A DNA stretch of 64,000 nt from Chlorocebus sabaeus (taxonomy: Eukaryota > Chordata > Mammalia > Primates > Cercopithecidae): the NCBI RefSeq assembly GCF_047675955.1, contig NC_132912.1:21054500-21118499 (forward strand), written 5' to 3'. A program made the translations under genes and the position numbers. Of the stretch, positions 12,640-24,664 are shown one piece after another (the first letter of the stretch is position 1; each line of letters opens with the position of its first letter). The notes beneath the pieces were generated by a model. The model was given only the letters and a program-made list of their open reading frames with translations, was not told where the DNA came from and made no database searches.

Positions 12640-13107
12640 CTATGTAGGATTTTTTTTTAAAGTCAAAGCTAAAATACTAGACAGTAAGTTGAGAGGGCAT
12701 ATGAGAATTAAAGTATTCTAAGATCTTTCTATTCTTCATGAGAAAGGTTAGAATATTATTGAATTTTAGATTTTGTTTAAACACATGCAATAACATTTTA
12801 AGTATAATCACAAAGAATGGAAATAAGATTACATAAATTCAAATCCTACAAAAGGGAAAATATCAAATTTTTTAGAAGAACCAAAAATCTAACTCAATAT
12901 AAATTTTTTTAAAAAAAGAATGAAAACAGAGAGAAAAAGCATAGAATAAACAGGACAAATAGAAATTAAACAGTTGGAAGAAACAATTCAATAATCATAA
13001 AAATGTAAATAGGCAATACTTGCCAGCTAAAAGATTGACATTGCCATATTTTTTAATTCCACTATAAAATAGCTATACTAATATGAGACAAAATGCCTTT
13101 TAAAATG
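12640..13107. other. A/T-rich unique sequence
   Basis: Low-complexity A-rich intronic DNA. It ends where the EIF4B retrocopy begins. Confidence 0.55.
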
Positions 13108-16100
13108 AGTGTTGCTTTCCTGCTCCCAACATGGCAGCCTCAGCAAAAAAGAAGAATAAGAAGGGAAAAACTATCTCCCTAACAGACTTTCTGGCTGAGG
13201 ATGGGGGGACTGGTGGAGGAAGCACCTTTGTTTTCAAACCAGTCAGCTGGGCTGATGAAACAGATGACCTGGAAGGAGGTGTTTCAACAACTTGGCACAG
13301 TAATGATAACAATGTGTACAGGGCGCCTGCAATTGACCGTTCAATCCTTCCCACTGCTCCACGGGCTGCTCGGGAACCCAATATTGACATAGCCTTCTTC
13401 CCAAATCGCCCCCCTACACTGCTTTTCTACAGAACCTACCCTATGATGTGACAGAAGAGTCAATTAAGGAATTCTTTAGAGGATTAAGTATCAAGGCAGT
13501 GCGTTTACCACGTGAACCCAGCAATCCAGAGAGGTTGAAAGGTTTTGGTCATGTTGAATTTGAGGAACTGGATTCCCTGCTCAGTGCCCTGAGTCTCAGT
13601 GAAGAGTCTCTAGGTAACAGGAGAATTGGAGTGAACGTTGCTGATCAAGCACAGGATAAAGACAGGGACGATCATTCTTTTGGCCGTGATAGAAATAGGG
13701 ATTCTGACAAAACAGATAAAGACTGGAGGGCTCGTTCTGCCACAGACAGCTTTGATGACCACCTGCCTAGAAGGGGTGATGATAGCTTTGGAGACAAGTT
13801 TCGAGACCGTTATGATTCAGACCGGTATGGCGATGGGTATTGGTATGAGTATCCAGATGGCCCATGCCAGGATATGGATCGATATGGCAGTAGGGATCGC
13901 TATGATGACCGAGGCAGCAGAGACTATGCTAGAGGCTATGATTCCTGGATAGGCAATGGCAGAAGGGCGTTTGGCAGTGAGTACCACAGGGACGATGACT
14001 ACAGAGGAGGCAGGGACCGCTATGAAGACCGATACAACAGACGGGATGATGGGTCGTGCAGCTCCAGAGATAATTACTCTCAGGATGATTATAGGTGTGA
14101 TGATAGACGGCCCCCACCCAAAGACCCAAACTGAATCTAAAGCCTCATAATACTCCTAAGGGAGATGATTCTTCTGCTAGTACCTCACACTCCAGTAGAG
14201 CTGCTTCTGTCTTTGGAGGGGCAAAGCCCGTTGATACAGCTACTAGAGAAAGAGAAGTGGAAGAACCGCTACAGAAGGAACAAGAGAAGTTGCAGCGTCA
14301 GCTGGATGAGCCAAAACTAGAACGACAGCCTCGGGAGAGAGACACTCAAGCTGGTGAAGTGAAGAAACTCAGGAACCGGAACGGTCGAGGACAAGAAGTG
14401 AGTCATGGCAGACTGGGACTTCCGCCACACCCGGCAGAAGTCAGTCAGACCAGGATGCAGGAAGGAGAGAGAGTGAGAAGTCTCTAGAAAATGAAACACT
14501 CAATAAGAAGAAAGATTGTCACTCTCCAACTTCTAAATCTCCCAAACCTGATCAGCCCCTAAAGGTAATGCCAACCCCTCCACCAAAGGAGAATGCTTGG
14601 GTGAAGTGAGGTTCTAACCCTCCTGCCCCATCTCAGAGCTCAGACACAGAGCACCAATACCCTACAAGTGGTGGGGGGAAAGTAACTCCAGCTCAACCGT
14701 CTGAGGAAAGACCAGCAAGGAAAGATGAAATAAAGTAGGTGGGATGAATGTCCCAAAAGACCACACTGGGAACTCTAGCCGTGGTCCAGGAGACCCAGGG
14801 AACAAAGACCACTGGAAGGAGTCACATAGGAAAGATGGCAAAAAGGATCAAGACTCCAGATCTGCACCTGAGCCAAAGAAACCTGAGGAAAACCCAGCTT
14901 CCGAATTCAGTTCTGCAAGCAGGTACTCTGCTCTCTCTGTTAATGGTGAAGATGACAACAAGGGAGAAGACTACACCGAATAGACCCTGACATCCTGTGC
15001 TTTCTCCTATTTTCTCTCCACCCTGGAACATTTGAGAGCAAATCAAACCTCTATGCAGACAAGACAAAGTAAAACTCATCATCTCCTGGAGACCTTTCTT
15101 GCCTTTAAAAAAAAAAAAGAAATTCTTTCGCATGCTTCTGCAGCCTTTAAAGTGTTGAAGTTAACTGGAGAATCACCAGCATAGCCAGAGAGAAAGAGAC
15201 TACAGCTTTTTAATAGAAAAGTTGTTGTGCGTTGTGTTACCACACAGTTGCTGGTGTGATTAGTGCCTAGGGGTCTCCATTTAGCAGAAATGGTAATGAC
15301 AGTGATATAGCATCTGGAATCTGGTTGGGCAGTAGGGGAGGAAGGTATAAGGAAAAATATGAGATTTCTACCTTTCAGTTTTCATCCTATTGTGGCGTAT
15401 GTGATTTCTCTAACGTTATCTGAATAAATTTTCAACTCTTGGAAAGTAGATTTAGCCTTAAGCTGTTTTAATCTCCAGGAGGCTGCCAGCCCCTCCTCTT
15501 ATTTAATTCTGAGTTTTGGAGGCCAGCCTAGGGGGAATTCCTTCATTTTCTTTTTACCCCCCAGGGGTGTAGTTGGGTGTGAGTCTAGAAGCCATAAAGA
15601 ATAGGACTGCATTGGACCAAAATAAATGGGAAAATCGTGGTTTGAAAGGAAGCTTTGGGGAGGTGATGAGTCATTTTGCACCAGGCAATAGGTGAAAATT
15701 GTGACCTCCAGCAAACACATGAATGGTTATTTCCCGGAGCCGGAAGCACTTGGGGGTCATGGTAATTCCCAATGTTTTGTGTGTCCTGGTTTTACCCTTT
15801 CTAAACACTGTCTTTTTTGAAAGTTCAAATATATCCACATTCTGTTGAAACCTTGAAACTTTAAAAATTTAGACTCTTGTTGTCATCTTAAATTCTTCAT
15901 GTTACTCTTAACCTCCCAAAAAGCAGTCTCTAGGTCACATAGATGATCTCTTGGGCATTTTCTCTCACAGCCATGGACAGCTGTGAAAGGAAGAATCGCT
16001 GCTTTTCTCAAGCAAATCAGCTTCTTGATGTCTTTTGGTTCTCACTCCTTGCCTGCTCCTGATGCTTTGACCCCTTTTATAGATCAGAGTGCTCTAGAAT

Positions 16101-17018
16101 AATGGATGGTCTTGGGTGGTGAATAAAGGTAGATAAATAGGGACTGGGACAGTTAAATTGGGAGCCTTTCTTACAACCTTGGTGTGTTTTTCCCCCCAAG
16201 TTTCCTTCTCCACTGAAATGCCACACCAATGCTTGTTGGATTTATGAGGTGGCCAGACCAATGTGTTGTTTTTTTTCTTTTTCTTTTTCTTTTAAGCTTC
16301 CTTTGAGCGAATAAATGGTAATAAAGAGAACTATTTGAAAAGGTCCTGGTTTCTCTTGCAACACAGTAGCTAAACTTGCCTGCTTTTATGTGCATTTTTG
16401 TAGGGATCAGCCTTGTAGACGGTATTAGCAGAGAAATGACACCTTGATCTTGGTCTTGATTCGCAAGCCCTTCTCCCACCAATCCTAGATCAGGCCCTGT
16501 TCAGCCATGTAGGGGTGTTGGTTTATGCGTGCTGCAGCAGTGGGCATAATGAACATAATTTACCCACGGACAAAGGTGTGTACCAAGTAAATCTAAATAA
16601 TTGGTGTGGATTAGCTAGTAGCTAAGAAGTGGGCTTTTAAAGAGATACTGAACATTGAAAGGGTTTTTTTTAAAAAGAAAAAAAAAAATTGATTGTAGAT
16701 AATGAAAAGCTAGGGTTTGCCTCTTCATGTCTACTGTCCTTCCAAATGGTTGTATCCAAAACTGTTTTTCCCTCTCCCCTACCTTGCCCCCCTGTTAAAA
16801 TGGAAATGGGGATTGATTAATGTCCCACTCATGAATACATGTAAAATTTGTACAAAATTATCTCCTATGAAAATGATTTATAATCTGTAGACTTATTACC
16901 TGGGAGATGTCTTGAGATATAAAATCCGATCCTTTGGGTTGTGGGTTTTTTGTTTTCTCCAAATAAATCTGATCTTTACAGTTCAAAAAATATCAAAAAA
17001 TCAAAAATAAAATAAAAG
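13108..17018 (+). pseudogene. EIF4B pseudogene: Processed pseudogene of EIF4B (translation initiation factor 4B)
   Basis: This is an intronless copy of nearly the whole EIF4B mRNA. The ATG at 13131 opens the N-terminus (MAASAKKKNKKGKTISLTDF). The first frame is lost after about 90 codons through a 1-nt deletion near 13385-13400. The RRM region (after VTEESIKEFF) and the DRYG-rich region (many D-R-Y-D-R-G repeats) continue in a shifted frame from about 13448. A 1-nt insertion near 14115 gives a TGA at 14132-14134, and another near 14345 breaks the Arg-rich segment. The normal C-terminus reappears at 14744-14983 and ends at TAG. About 2 kb of 3'UTR follows, with AATAAA at 16962-16967 and an interrupted A-rich tail. 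Only about 23 nt of 5'UTR is present. The parent protein stimulates the eIF4A helicase; this copy cannot encode it. It lies antisense to NEBL. A clean target-site duplication was not found. Confidence 0.96.
16962..17018 (+). terminator. Polyadenylation signal and fossil poly(A) tail of the EIF4B retrocopy
   Basis: AATAAA lies at 16962-16967. About 20 nt later comes an A-rich tract interrupted by 'tatc', 'tc' and 't' residues, ending near 17018. This marks the 3' end of the copied mRNA. Confidence 0.85.
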
Positions 17019-17687
17019 TGTTAAGAATAGAGACACTACGTAGTGATTAAGTTTCAATGGTTCAATTCACCAAAAAAGTATTATTCTAAGTGTAAATGTA
17101 CCTAATATTAGCCTCAAAAAAATTTTTAAATACATACGTATACATATAAATACATAGAATGCAAAATTGGTAAGATGGGAAAATTGGCATTCCACCAACA
17201 TAATGAGAAATTTCAACACCCTCTCCCTATTTTTGCTGGGTGATGCAACGAAATACAAACTGAGTAAAGATATCCAATATGTGAAATATGGAATTTGTGA
17301 CAATGATATTAGTTATGTCTCCATGCAGGGGTGGTGTTCAAACCACTTAACACCTGTACATCATGGCACTCACCAATCAAAAATGGCATCTGAAAGATCA
17401 GAGCAGGCCTGGCTACAAATTACCATTAGGACACAGCGGTGTGCACTGATGACCATCACCCTGCCTCCAACAGATCCCATGTGGGAAAAAAGCATAATGC
17501 CCACGTGCGCCATATGGAATGAGAACAGAGTAGTAGAAAGAAAGAACGATTCTCTCTGTTGTGACACTGGCTCTCTTCATGGACGTCTGTCCCATCTGAG
17601 TTAGCTTCACTGAGGATGTCTGCATTTAAGCCCAGAAGTAGTGAGAAAAGGAAACAGCATGTCAGTAGGGTGGAGGCAGAGAGACAG

Positions 17688-17706
17688 GAGTAGAGAGAGA
17701 GAGAGG
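17688..17706 (+). repeat. Short (GA)n tract
   Basis: About nine AG dinucleotides, slightly interrupted. Confidence 0.85.
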
Positions 17707-19481
17707 ATGATGATAAACCCTACGGGGGTCAGCCATCACCTGCTCACCATGAGAAAGTTGCCACCACAACTACCCCAGGAAGAGAAAGCCCAGAGCTGCA
17801 GAAGCCCAAGGAGCCCCACGCTCAAACAAAGAGGTTTCCCCTGGCAGAGGGAACAACAGGAACAAACACAGCCAGAGGACCATAGGATAGAAACCAAGCA
17901 TAGTGATGAAGATTGGGTAGACCAAGACCGCGCCTACTCCTGCTGGGATGGGAGGCCCAGGGGAGCAGCGAGATGCAGCAACTTCAGGCAGAAATATAAA
18001 CTGGTGAATTTACATCTATGTGGCGCTGTGTTCTCCCCAAAACAAAAATGTTAACAGATTTGTTTAAGGAAGACCTCCTCCAATGCCTAGAAAATCTGAA
18101 CTGAAGCCAGCTCCAAGCTGCCGCAGCAAGAACAGAATGGAGTTGGGCACTGGCTTTTGCGGATGCCTCTGCTACCTGGGCAGTTTCTCTCCTACAATGT
18201 TCTTTCTTTCCTACTGGGAGCCCAAGTTGCAGAAGGCCTGAACCCCCAAAAGCCAAGCCCTGGGCCTCCTTCACTCACTTCTTCCAGGACAGAGTACACA
18301 CATACTCACTTCACTAGTCTTCATATTTTATTCCCTGTAAGAAGATTTTAAAACTCACATTCATTGCACATAAAAGATTCTGTCTGTTAGTTTCAGAACT
18401 GTAAAGCAAAACAGCCTATTATATGAGATAACAAGAAAAACAAAACATTTTTTCCCTTGAATAAAAAAGAATTTTTTAAAAACTCAAATGAATAAAATGT
18501 CCTAGGAAATGGTATAAGCTATTAATAATTTACAAAAATAATCCGAATTGGGTTATTATTTCAGGTGTGTAACATTGTATAAATGAAGAAATTATCCCAT
18601 TAAATGTTTTAAGTCTCATGATAACATAAATGCAACAATTCTACAGATTTCCACAGATTTCCCATTTAAGCAGTACCAGGACAATCACCGTTTAATAGGT
18701 AGAGACATTTTGAGATAATATCTTTTTTACATATTGGGGTCAATCTGGGCATTTTCTACCTAATCGAGCCACTTAAGTAAAAATTTGGTAGTGTACCATT
18801 AGCACTATTCAACATCAGCCAAAGGCATAATTATAATGACTATAAGCCTGACATTCTTCCAGGACTTTGGGGTCTAACATGCTTCTTGAGCCTATCTTCC
18901 TGTAGCATTGATGCGATGTCTATTCATGAATTTCCTTCCACAGCCATCATCTGGTTCTTAATTCTACCACTAATCTTCTTCCGTGTAGCAGCACCTCCAT
19001 AAACAACTCACATATAATGCCTCTGGTTGCAAAACATCAATTTTATAATTTTTTTAAAAGACAGTGAATTAGAGCACGTAAATGGGGAATGCCCTTCAGA
19101 AAGCTGACTTACGAGAGCTGCTGATAGATAACATAAAAGCGAAAAATGGATTATGATAATGTAGGCCTCTCATACGTGAAATACAAGCCCCAGCTGAAAG
19201 GAGTTACAGAATCCAAACCCCTGGCTCTCTAAAGGGCAGTCAATAACCTGTCTAACAATTTACCAAATTCTCTTTCTGACTCGAAGGGTCAAACAACTTG
19301 CCACCTATTGATCTACTTCCTCAGCAGGACTCAATTGTAACTTCTCTCATGTATTTATAAAAGAAGGCATTATCAAAGGGATTACACGGTAAAGCTGACC
19401 CACCCCACTATGAAATGCTTATCGGCTATTGGAACATGTCACCTAGATTTTGAATTATGCTGTAAAAGGCGAGAAATTAAT

Positions 19482-19513
<32 letters not shown>

Positions 19514-19524
19514 GCACACACACC
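19482..19524 (+). repeat. (CA)n microsatellite
   Basis: About twenty CA units with two CG interruptions near the right end. Confidence 0.97.
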
Positions 19525-20064
19525 CCTACATGCTGTTTAAGAAAAATATGAGCTGGTGGAAGAGAATCTATTCCCTGTGCTGTTGCTGATATTGATCTCG
19601 GGAATACACAAACAAGGAAATGTGTGACATCGAGCAGCCCTGTGATTTGCGCCCAGGAACACCAACCAGCACTGCTGATTACAAACAAGAGGAACACATG
19701 CAGATTTGGGACCTGAGTATCTAAGACATGACTATAGTCTGAAAAATATCAAAACAAAGTTTATAAGAAAACAGAACATTAGAAGCACAAGAAGGATCAC
19801 GTTCGATTCCTTTGTTAAAGATAATAAATAAGTATCATACCTATAGCAAATATGCAATATGAACAAAAATAATTATTTAAAGCCTAAAGATGGGGGAAAA
19901 CCATAAAATAATTATATTTTTAAGAAAAGACCATGTGTAGATGGACATAAGTGTGTAAATGTTTAGTTCACACTTATAAGAATATATCACAAATATTAAA
20001 ACTTAAATCTCTATCACTCTCAAAATTCATCCATGTAGAACACAAAGCTCTTATTGAAAATTGT

Positions 20065-20267
20065 CCTGTCTCTACTAAAAATACAAAAATTAGCCGGGCA
20101 TGGCGGTGCACGCCTATAGTCCCAGCTACTCAGGAGGCTGAGGCAGGAGAATTGCTTGAACCCAGGATGCAGAGGTTGCAGTGAGCCGAGATTGAGCCAC
20201 TGCACTCCAGCCTGGCAGCAGAGCAAGACTTCGTCATAAAAAAAAAAAAAAAAGAAAGAAGAGAAAA
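20065..20267 (+). repeat. Alu, sense, 5'-truncated, with TSD
   Basis: It starts at 'cctgtctctactaaaaatac', so roughly the first 110 bp is absent, and ends in a long A-rich tail. GAAAATTGT flanks it at 20056-20064 and 20268-20276, so truncation happened at insertion. Confidence 0.93.
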
Positions 20268-20361
20268 GAAAATTGTATGATAAAATATCAGTATCTCACT
20301 TGGCTCTTATATGAAACTACATCTTCAAATAAAAAATAAAATATTTATTTAAAAAAGACCA

Positions 20362-20669
20362 GGCTGGGCACAGTGGCTCACGCTAGTACTCCCAGCATTT
20401 TGGGAGGCCAAGGCGGGTGGATTGATTGAGTCAGGGACTTTGAGACCAACCTGAGCAACATGGTGAAACCTAATCTCTACAAAAAAACACAAAAATTAGC
20501 TAAGTGTGATGGCACCCACCTGTAGTCTCAGCTACTAGGGGAGCTGAGGTGGAAGGAGCGCTTGAGCCTGGGAGGTTGAGGCTGCACTAAGCTGTGATTA
20601 TGCCACTGCACTCCAACCTAGGCAACAGAGCAAGACCTTGTCTCAAAAAAAAAAAAAAAAAAAAAAAAA
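20362..20669 (+). repeat. Alu, full-length, sense
   Basis: It starts GGCTGGGCACAGTGGCTCACG and ends in about 26 consecutive A's. The many changes suggest an old J/S element. Confidence 0.95.
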
Positions 20670-21260
20670 CCTAAACAAAACTAGAAATATCATATTGCAT
20701 TCAGCTGTATATTTTCCATTAAAATATTATGGTCTTATAGATAAATGTATGGCCTAAAATAATAAATAAGCTAAATAAATTGTGGAAAACTAATAATTAA
20801 CAATAAAAATAACAAGAACAACCACTACCACTGGCATAATGGTCTATGCCTAGCTTATGTGCTACCTCCTGTGCTCAGGGCAGACATTACTAATCACACC
20901 ACTCTCAGCAGAGTCCAGAAAAGATCCAACATTCTTCTCAGCACAGAAATGCAGGCACCTGTTGCCAGACATCCTGGAGCACAGGATAGGTCTCCTTGTA
21001 ATCCATAGACTCTACTTATTCGACAATTTGCAGATCAGTTATTTCCTAACTTGTATGGCTACGAAAGCAATTTCAACAGACTAACATCTAGGTAACCATT
21101 GGTCTCCACTATGGAATTAAAGAACTATCCTTGGTGAGAGGAGGAAACTGTCTAACGCACTTCAATTTATTAAGTTCCAAATTTTATACATTAAATTCGC
21201 TTAAGGATGGCTTTTCAGGATAGACAGACTGAGGGAGGGAAAAATTATACCAATATTAGC
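20670..21260. other. Unique intronic sequence
   Basis: A/T-rich. No gene or named repeat recognised. Confidence 0.55.
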
Positions 21261-21261
21261 A

Positions 21262-21775
21262 TCTTTTTTTAAATTTTTATTTAAGTTCCAGGATAGATGT
21301 GCAGGTTTGTTACACAGATAAACATCTGCCACAGTGGTTTGCTGCACCTGTCAACCCATCGCCTAGGTATTAAGCCCAGCATGTGCTAGCTATTTATTCT
21401 TTCTTATTTATTTATTTATTTTTGAGACAGAGTCTCACTCCATTGCCCAGGCTGGAGTCTAGCTCTGTTGCCCAGGCTGGAATGCAGTGGTGCAATCTCA
21501 ACTCGCTGTAACCTCCCTCTGCCAGGCCCAAGTGATTCTCATGCCTCAGTCTCCTGAGTAGCTGTATTACAGGCACCTCCCACCATGCCTGGGTAATTTT
21601 TGTATTTTTAGTAGAAACTGAGTTTCACCATGTTGGCCAGGCTGTTTTCGAACTCCTGGCCTCAAGTGATCTGCCCGCTTCGGCCTCCCAAAGTGCTGGG
21701 ATTACAGGCATAAGCCACCATGCCCAGAACCCAAGCTATTTATTCTGATGCTCTCCTTTCCCCTACCTCCCAAAA
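21262..21775 (-). mobile_element. L1 3'-end fragment, antisense, split by an Alu
   Basis: 'aagttccaggatagatgtgcaggtttgttac' and 'tggtttgctgcacctgtcaaccc' are antisense L1 3'UTR landmarks. The L1 resumes at 'gatgctctcctttcccctacc' after the Alu at 21401-21733. Confidence 0.85.
21401..21733 (-). repeat. Alu, antisense, nested in L1, with internal 25-bp tandem duplication
   Basis: The perfect 13-bp direct repeat AGCTATTTATTCT flanks it at 21388-21400 and 21734-21746. Near its poly-T end the segment ending 'ttgcccaggctgga' is present twice in tandem (21432-21456 and 21457-21481), which standard Alu does not have. Confidence 0.97.
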
Positions 21776-21779
21776 TTAG

Positions 21780-22303
21780 TATATTTTACAACAGTATGTG
21801 TTAAAGAAAATGAACTAAGCATTGTGTACAACATTGTCAACTACTGTGTCCTCGACTATTCTCCTCACCTCTTCCAAGTAACTCAATAAGCAAATCACAT
21901 TCTCTTCCTAGGTACTTCAAGGCAGAATCTAACCACAAAATATATCGGCTCTTCTTTAAATACACTTATTCCTGGTCATCGATTATATAATTAAACTAAA
22001 ACTCAATAGGTCATTCTACTTCTGCTGTATTCAGTGCCTTGGATCAGGAGAAAGATGTCCAGCTTTAAACCTCTTCCATCAAAGGTTAATGGCATAGGAA
22101 GAAAAGAAGAATTTTGTGGATGGTCTGAACTAGACACCATATTTTAAAATAAATATCCTTATTACCTTCAAAATCATACACATTTTCTTCTAACTCAAAT
22201 GGCAAACCTCCCACCCAAAGCCCAACTGAAATATTTTTAAATGTACATATATACATATATAACATGTACATACATACAAAGAGAGGGAGAAAGAGAGTTG
22301 TTT
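21780..22303. other. Unique intronic sequence
   Basis: No gene or named repeat recognised. A short TA/CA-rich patch lies near 22240-22280. Confidence 0.5.
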
Positions 22304-22318
22304 AAAAGAATAAAAGGA

Positions 22319-22606
22319 CTGGGCACAGTGGCTCAGGCCTGTAATCCCAGCACTTTGGGAGGCTGAGGCGAGCAGATCACTTGACGTCAAGAGCTCAAGA
22401 CAAGCCTGGCCAATGTGGTGAAATCCCATCTCTACCACAAATACAAAAATCAGCTGGGCATGGTGGCACACACCTGTAATCCCAGCTACTCAGGAGGCTG
22501 AGGCAGGAGAATCACTTGAACCCAGGAGGCAGAAGGTGCAGTGAGCCAAGATCACATCACTGCACTCCAGCCTGGGGGACACAGCTGGAGTCTCAAAAGA
22601 AAAAAG
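22319..22606 (+). repeat. Alu, full-length, sense (first of tandem pair)
   Basis: It runs from 'tgggcacagtggctcaggcc' to an A-rich tail with G interruptions. The direct repeat AAAAGAATAAAAGGA occurs at 22304-22318 and 22607-22621. Confidence 0.95.
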
Positions 22607-22620
22607 AAAAAGAATAAAAG

Positions 22621-22900
22621 GACAGGCGCAGTGGCTCATGCCTAAAATCACAGCACTTTGGGAGGCCGAGGCAGGAGGATTGCTTGAGCCCAGAGACCAG
22701 CCTGGGCAACATAGCAAGACCTCCTTTCTACAAAAATTCTCAAATTAGGCAGGTGTGGTGGTATACACCTGTGGTCCCAGCTACTCGGGAGGCTGAGGTG
22801 GGAGGATCATTCGATCCTGGGAGGTCGAGCCTGCAGTGAGCCATAACTGCACCACTGCACTTCAGCCTGGGCATCACAGCAAGGCTCTGTCTCAAATTTA
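22621..22900 (+). repeat. Alu, sense (second of tandem pair)
   Basis: It begins within a base or two of the downstream TSD of the previous Alu ('acaggcgcagtggctcatgcc') and ends 'gctctgtctcaaatttaaaac'. It lacks part of the first monomer after 'gcttgagcccagagacc'. Confidence 0.93.
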
Positions 22901-23850
22901 AAACTTTAAAAAATAAAGAACATAACCATTGACAGTAGAAAGGAAAGAAGAAAGACCCCTTAGTTGATAGTCAATGAATAGGAGCAAATTGATAGAAAAA
23001 CAAAACAGCCAATAATATCAGACAGATAGGGGCTCTGGAAATGTCACCAGGCCCACAATGGCCAGGCTATTCAAAAAGTGCATTCAGATCAGCTGGCTAC
23101 TCAGGTCCTTTGCACCCTCCTTTTACTCCATATAAGCAAAGCATGTTCCTCCAGCAGAAGAGGCATCTACCCCAGGTACAGACCTAAGCTTGTCTCTAAA
23201 GAGAGTGAGCCATCCACCTGAGCATGGACATACCCTGTCTTGGGGCCAGAGATGAGGAAGATAGGCCAGAGGTGACTTGTGGATCCCCACATCAGACAGC
23301 AGATAGGGGAAGCAACACTACTCAAGGGTAGAATATTCTAAAGTTCTTGACCCCTGGAGTACAGCCCTCCTTGCTTTTGTTTGTTTTGTTTTGTTTATTC
23401 CAAGAAACTTGAGAGGTTCTCCACCCTAGCTGTTCCCACCTGTGCACTTTACAGAAGCCGGTCTGTTGACACCCCTGGCCACACACAGCACTTGTAGAAG
23501 CCCCCAGTCAATATTCCCAGTCAAAACTAAGACCTGCTCAGGAATCAGGCCTTCCTCATTGCAACGGAAACCCGTTCTGGCTACCTGTGCTATTCAGCCT
23601 CCTCTTTGCTCCTAAAAAATGAACAAACAGCCAGCGACCATCCAGTCATTTAAGAAAACCCAACCCGCAATAAAGAAAAGAATGAAGATGAAAATGAGGG
23701 TGGCGGTGGAGGAGGTGGGGAGAGGGAGAGAGCGAGCACAAGAGAACATGGCTAGCCCTGGAAGAAGCAGATAATTCATGCATGAGAACCCTGAAAACCA
23801 TTCAAGAGAATGTGACATCACACGATTTTGAATATTACAACACAATCACG
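22901..23850. other. Unique intronic sequence
   Basis: No gene or named repeat recognised. Confidence 0.5.
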
Positions 23851-24645
23851 TTAGATCAATAAAGTAAGAACAAATTGCAAAGAAAAAAATGGGAATCAGA
23901 AATACCAAGGAGCCACTGAAAAATTTAAAAAATATATACTTGCTGAAATTAGGGGTTCATGTGGGCCAGGGGTGACAGTCAGGGCAGGTTCACCGCAAAG
24001 GGGCCACAGGAAAGAATTTTTGGGAGTGATGAAATGTTCCATACCTTGATTGTGGCAGCGGTTAATCAACTATACGGGTTTGTCAAAATTCATAGAATCA
24101 TATTCCAAAAAGAATAAATTTTACTCAACATAAAATTTAAAAAGTGAATTTTTTAAAAATATGTGATTGTTGAAATCAAATAGCCAATAGAGAGTGAGAA
24201 TAATGGAATGAACAATAAAACTAGTGATCTTCAAGATAAATTGCAGATCAAAAAACACTCCCCTAATGAAGAGCAGAAAGATAAATAGACAAAATGAGAG
24301 AAAAGCTAAGGAAACTGTAGACAACTTCATTTAATACAAGGTTCAGAAACAAGAAAGAGAATAAGAACCACTTGCATCTTCACCTCTGAAGAACAAACTA
24401 AGTGCCCAGCAGAACGAGCAAAACTATCTTCATCAGACATACCCTAGGGAGATTTCAGAATCGAAAGTAGAATCTTCAGAAACCTTCTAGAGAGAGAGAG
24501 AAAAAAAAGTTTGCCTATAAAGTTATGATATCACACCTTCTTATCAGCAAAACTATGCCTTTGAGGTTTTGAGGGCAAAATTACCACCTAACTATGAGGG
24601 GAAAAGCATGACATTTTCAATCATATAGCAACTCAAAGTTATAAC
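23850..24645 (+). mobile_element. L1M/HAL1-type LINE-1 fragments, sense, old
   Basis: Part one (to about 24150) ends with L1M 3'UTR text: 'gaaatgttccataccttgattgtggc', 'tgtcaaaattcatagaat'. Part two (about 24150-24640) resembles the L1M/HAL1 ORF1 region: 'agtgcccagcagaacgagc', 'agaatcttcagaaaccttc'. The exact subfamily and the relation of the two parts are uncertain. Confidence 0.65.
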
Positions 24646-24664
24646 CCATGCACTCCCCCTATAT

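Larger units (their letters stand above)
17019..20055. other. Unique intronic sequence
   Basis: No gene or named repeat recognised except short GA and CA tracts. The same plus-strand frame is nearly open from 17167 to 18054 (145 and 137 codons separated by stops), but neither half resembles a known protein. Confidence 0.5.

Noticed and set aside
13448..14134. 228-codon frame as a possible functional gene
   Set aside because: It is an internal part of the EIF4B retrocopy without its own ATG (begins at GTG) and with frameshifts at both ends.
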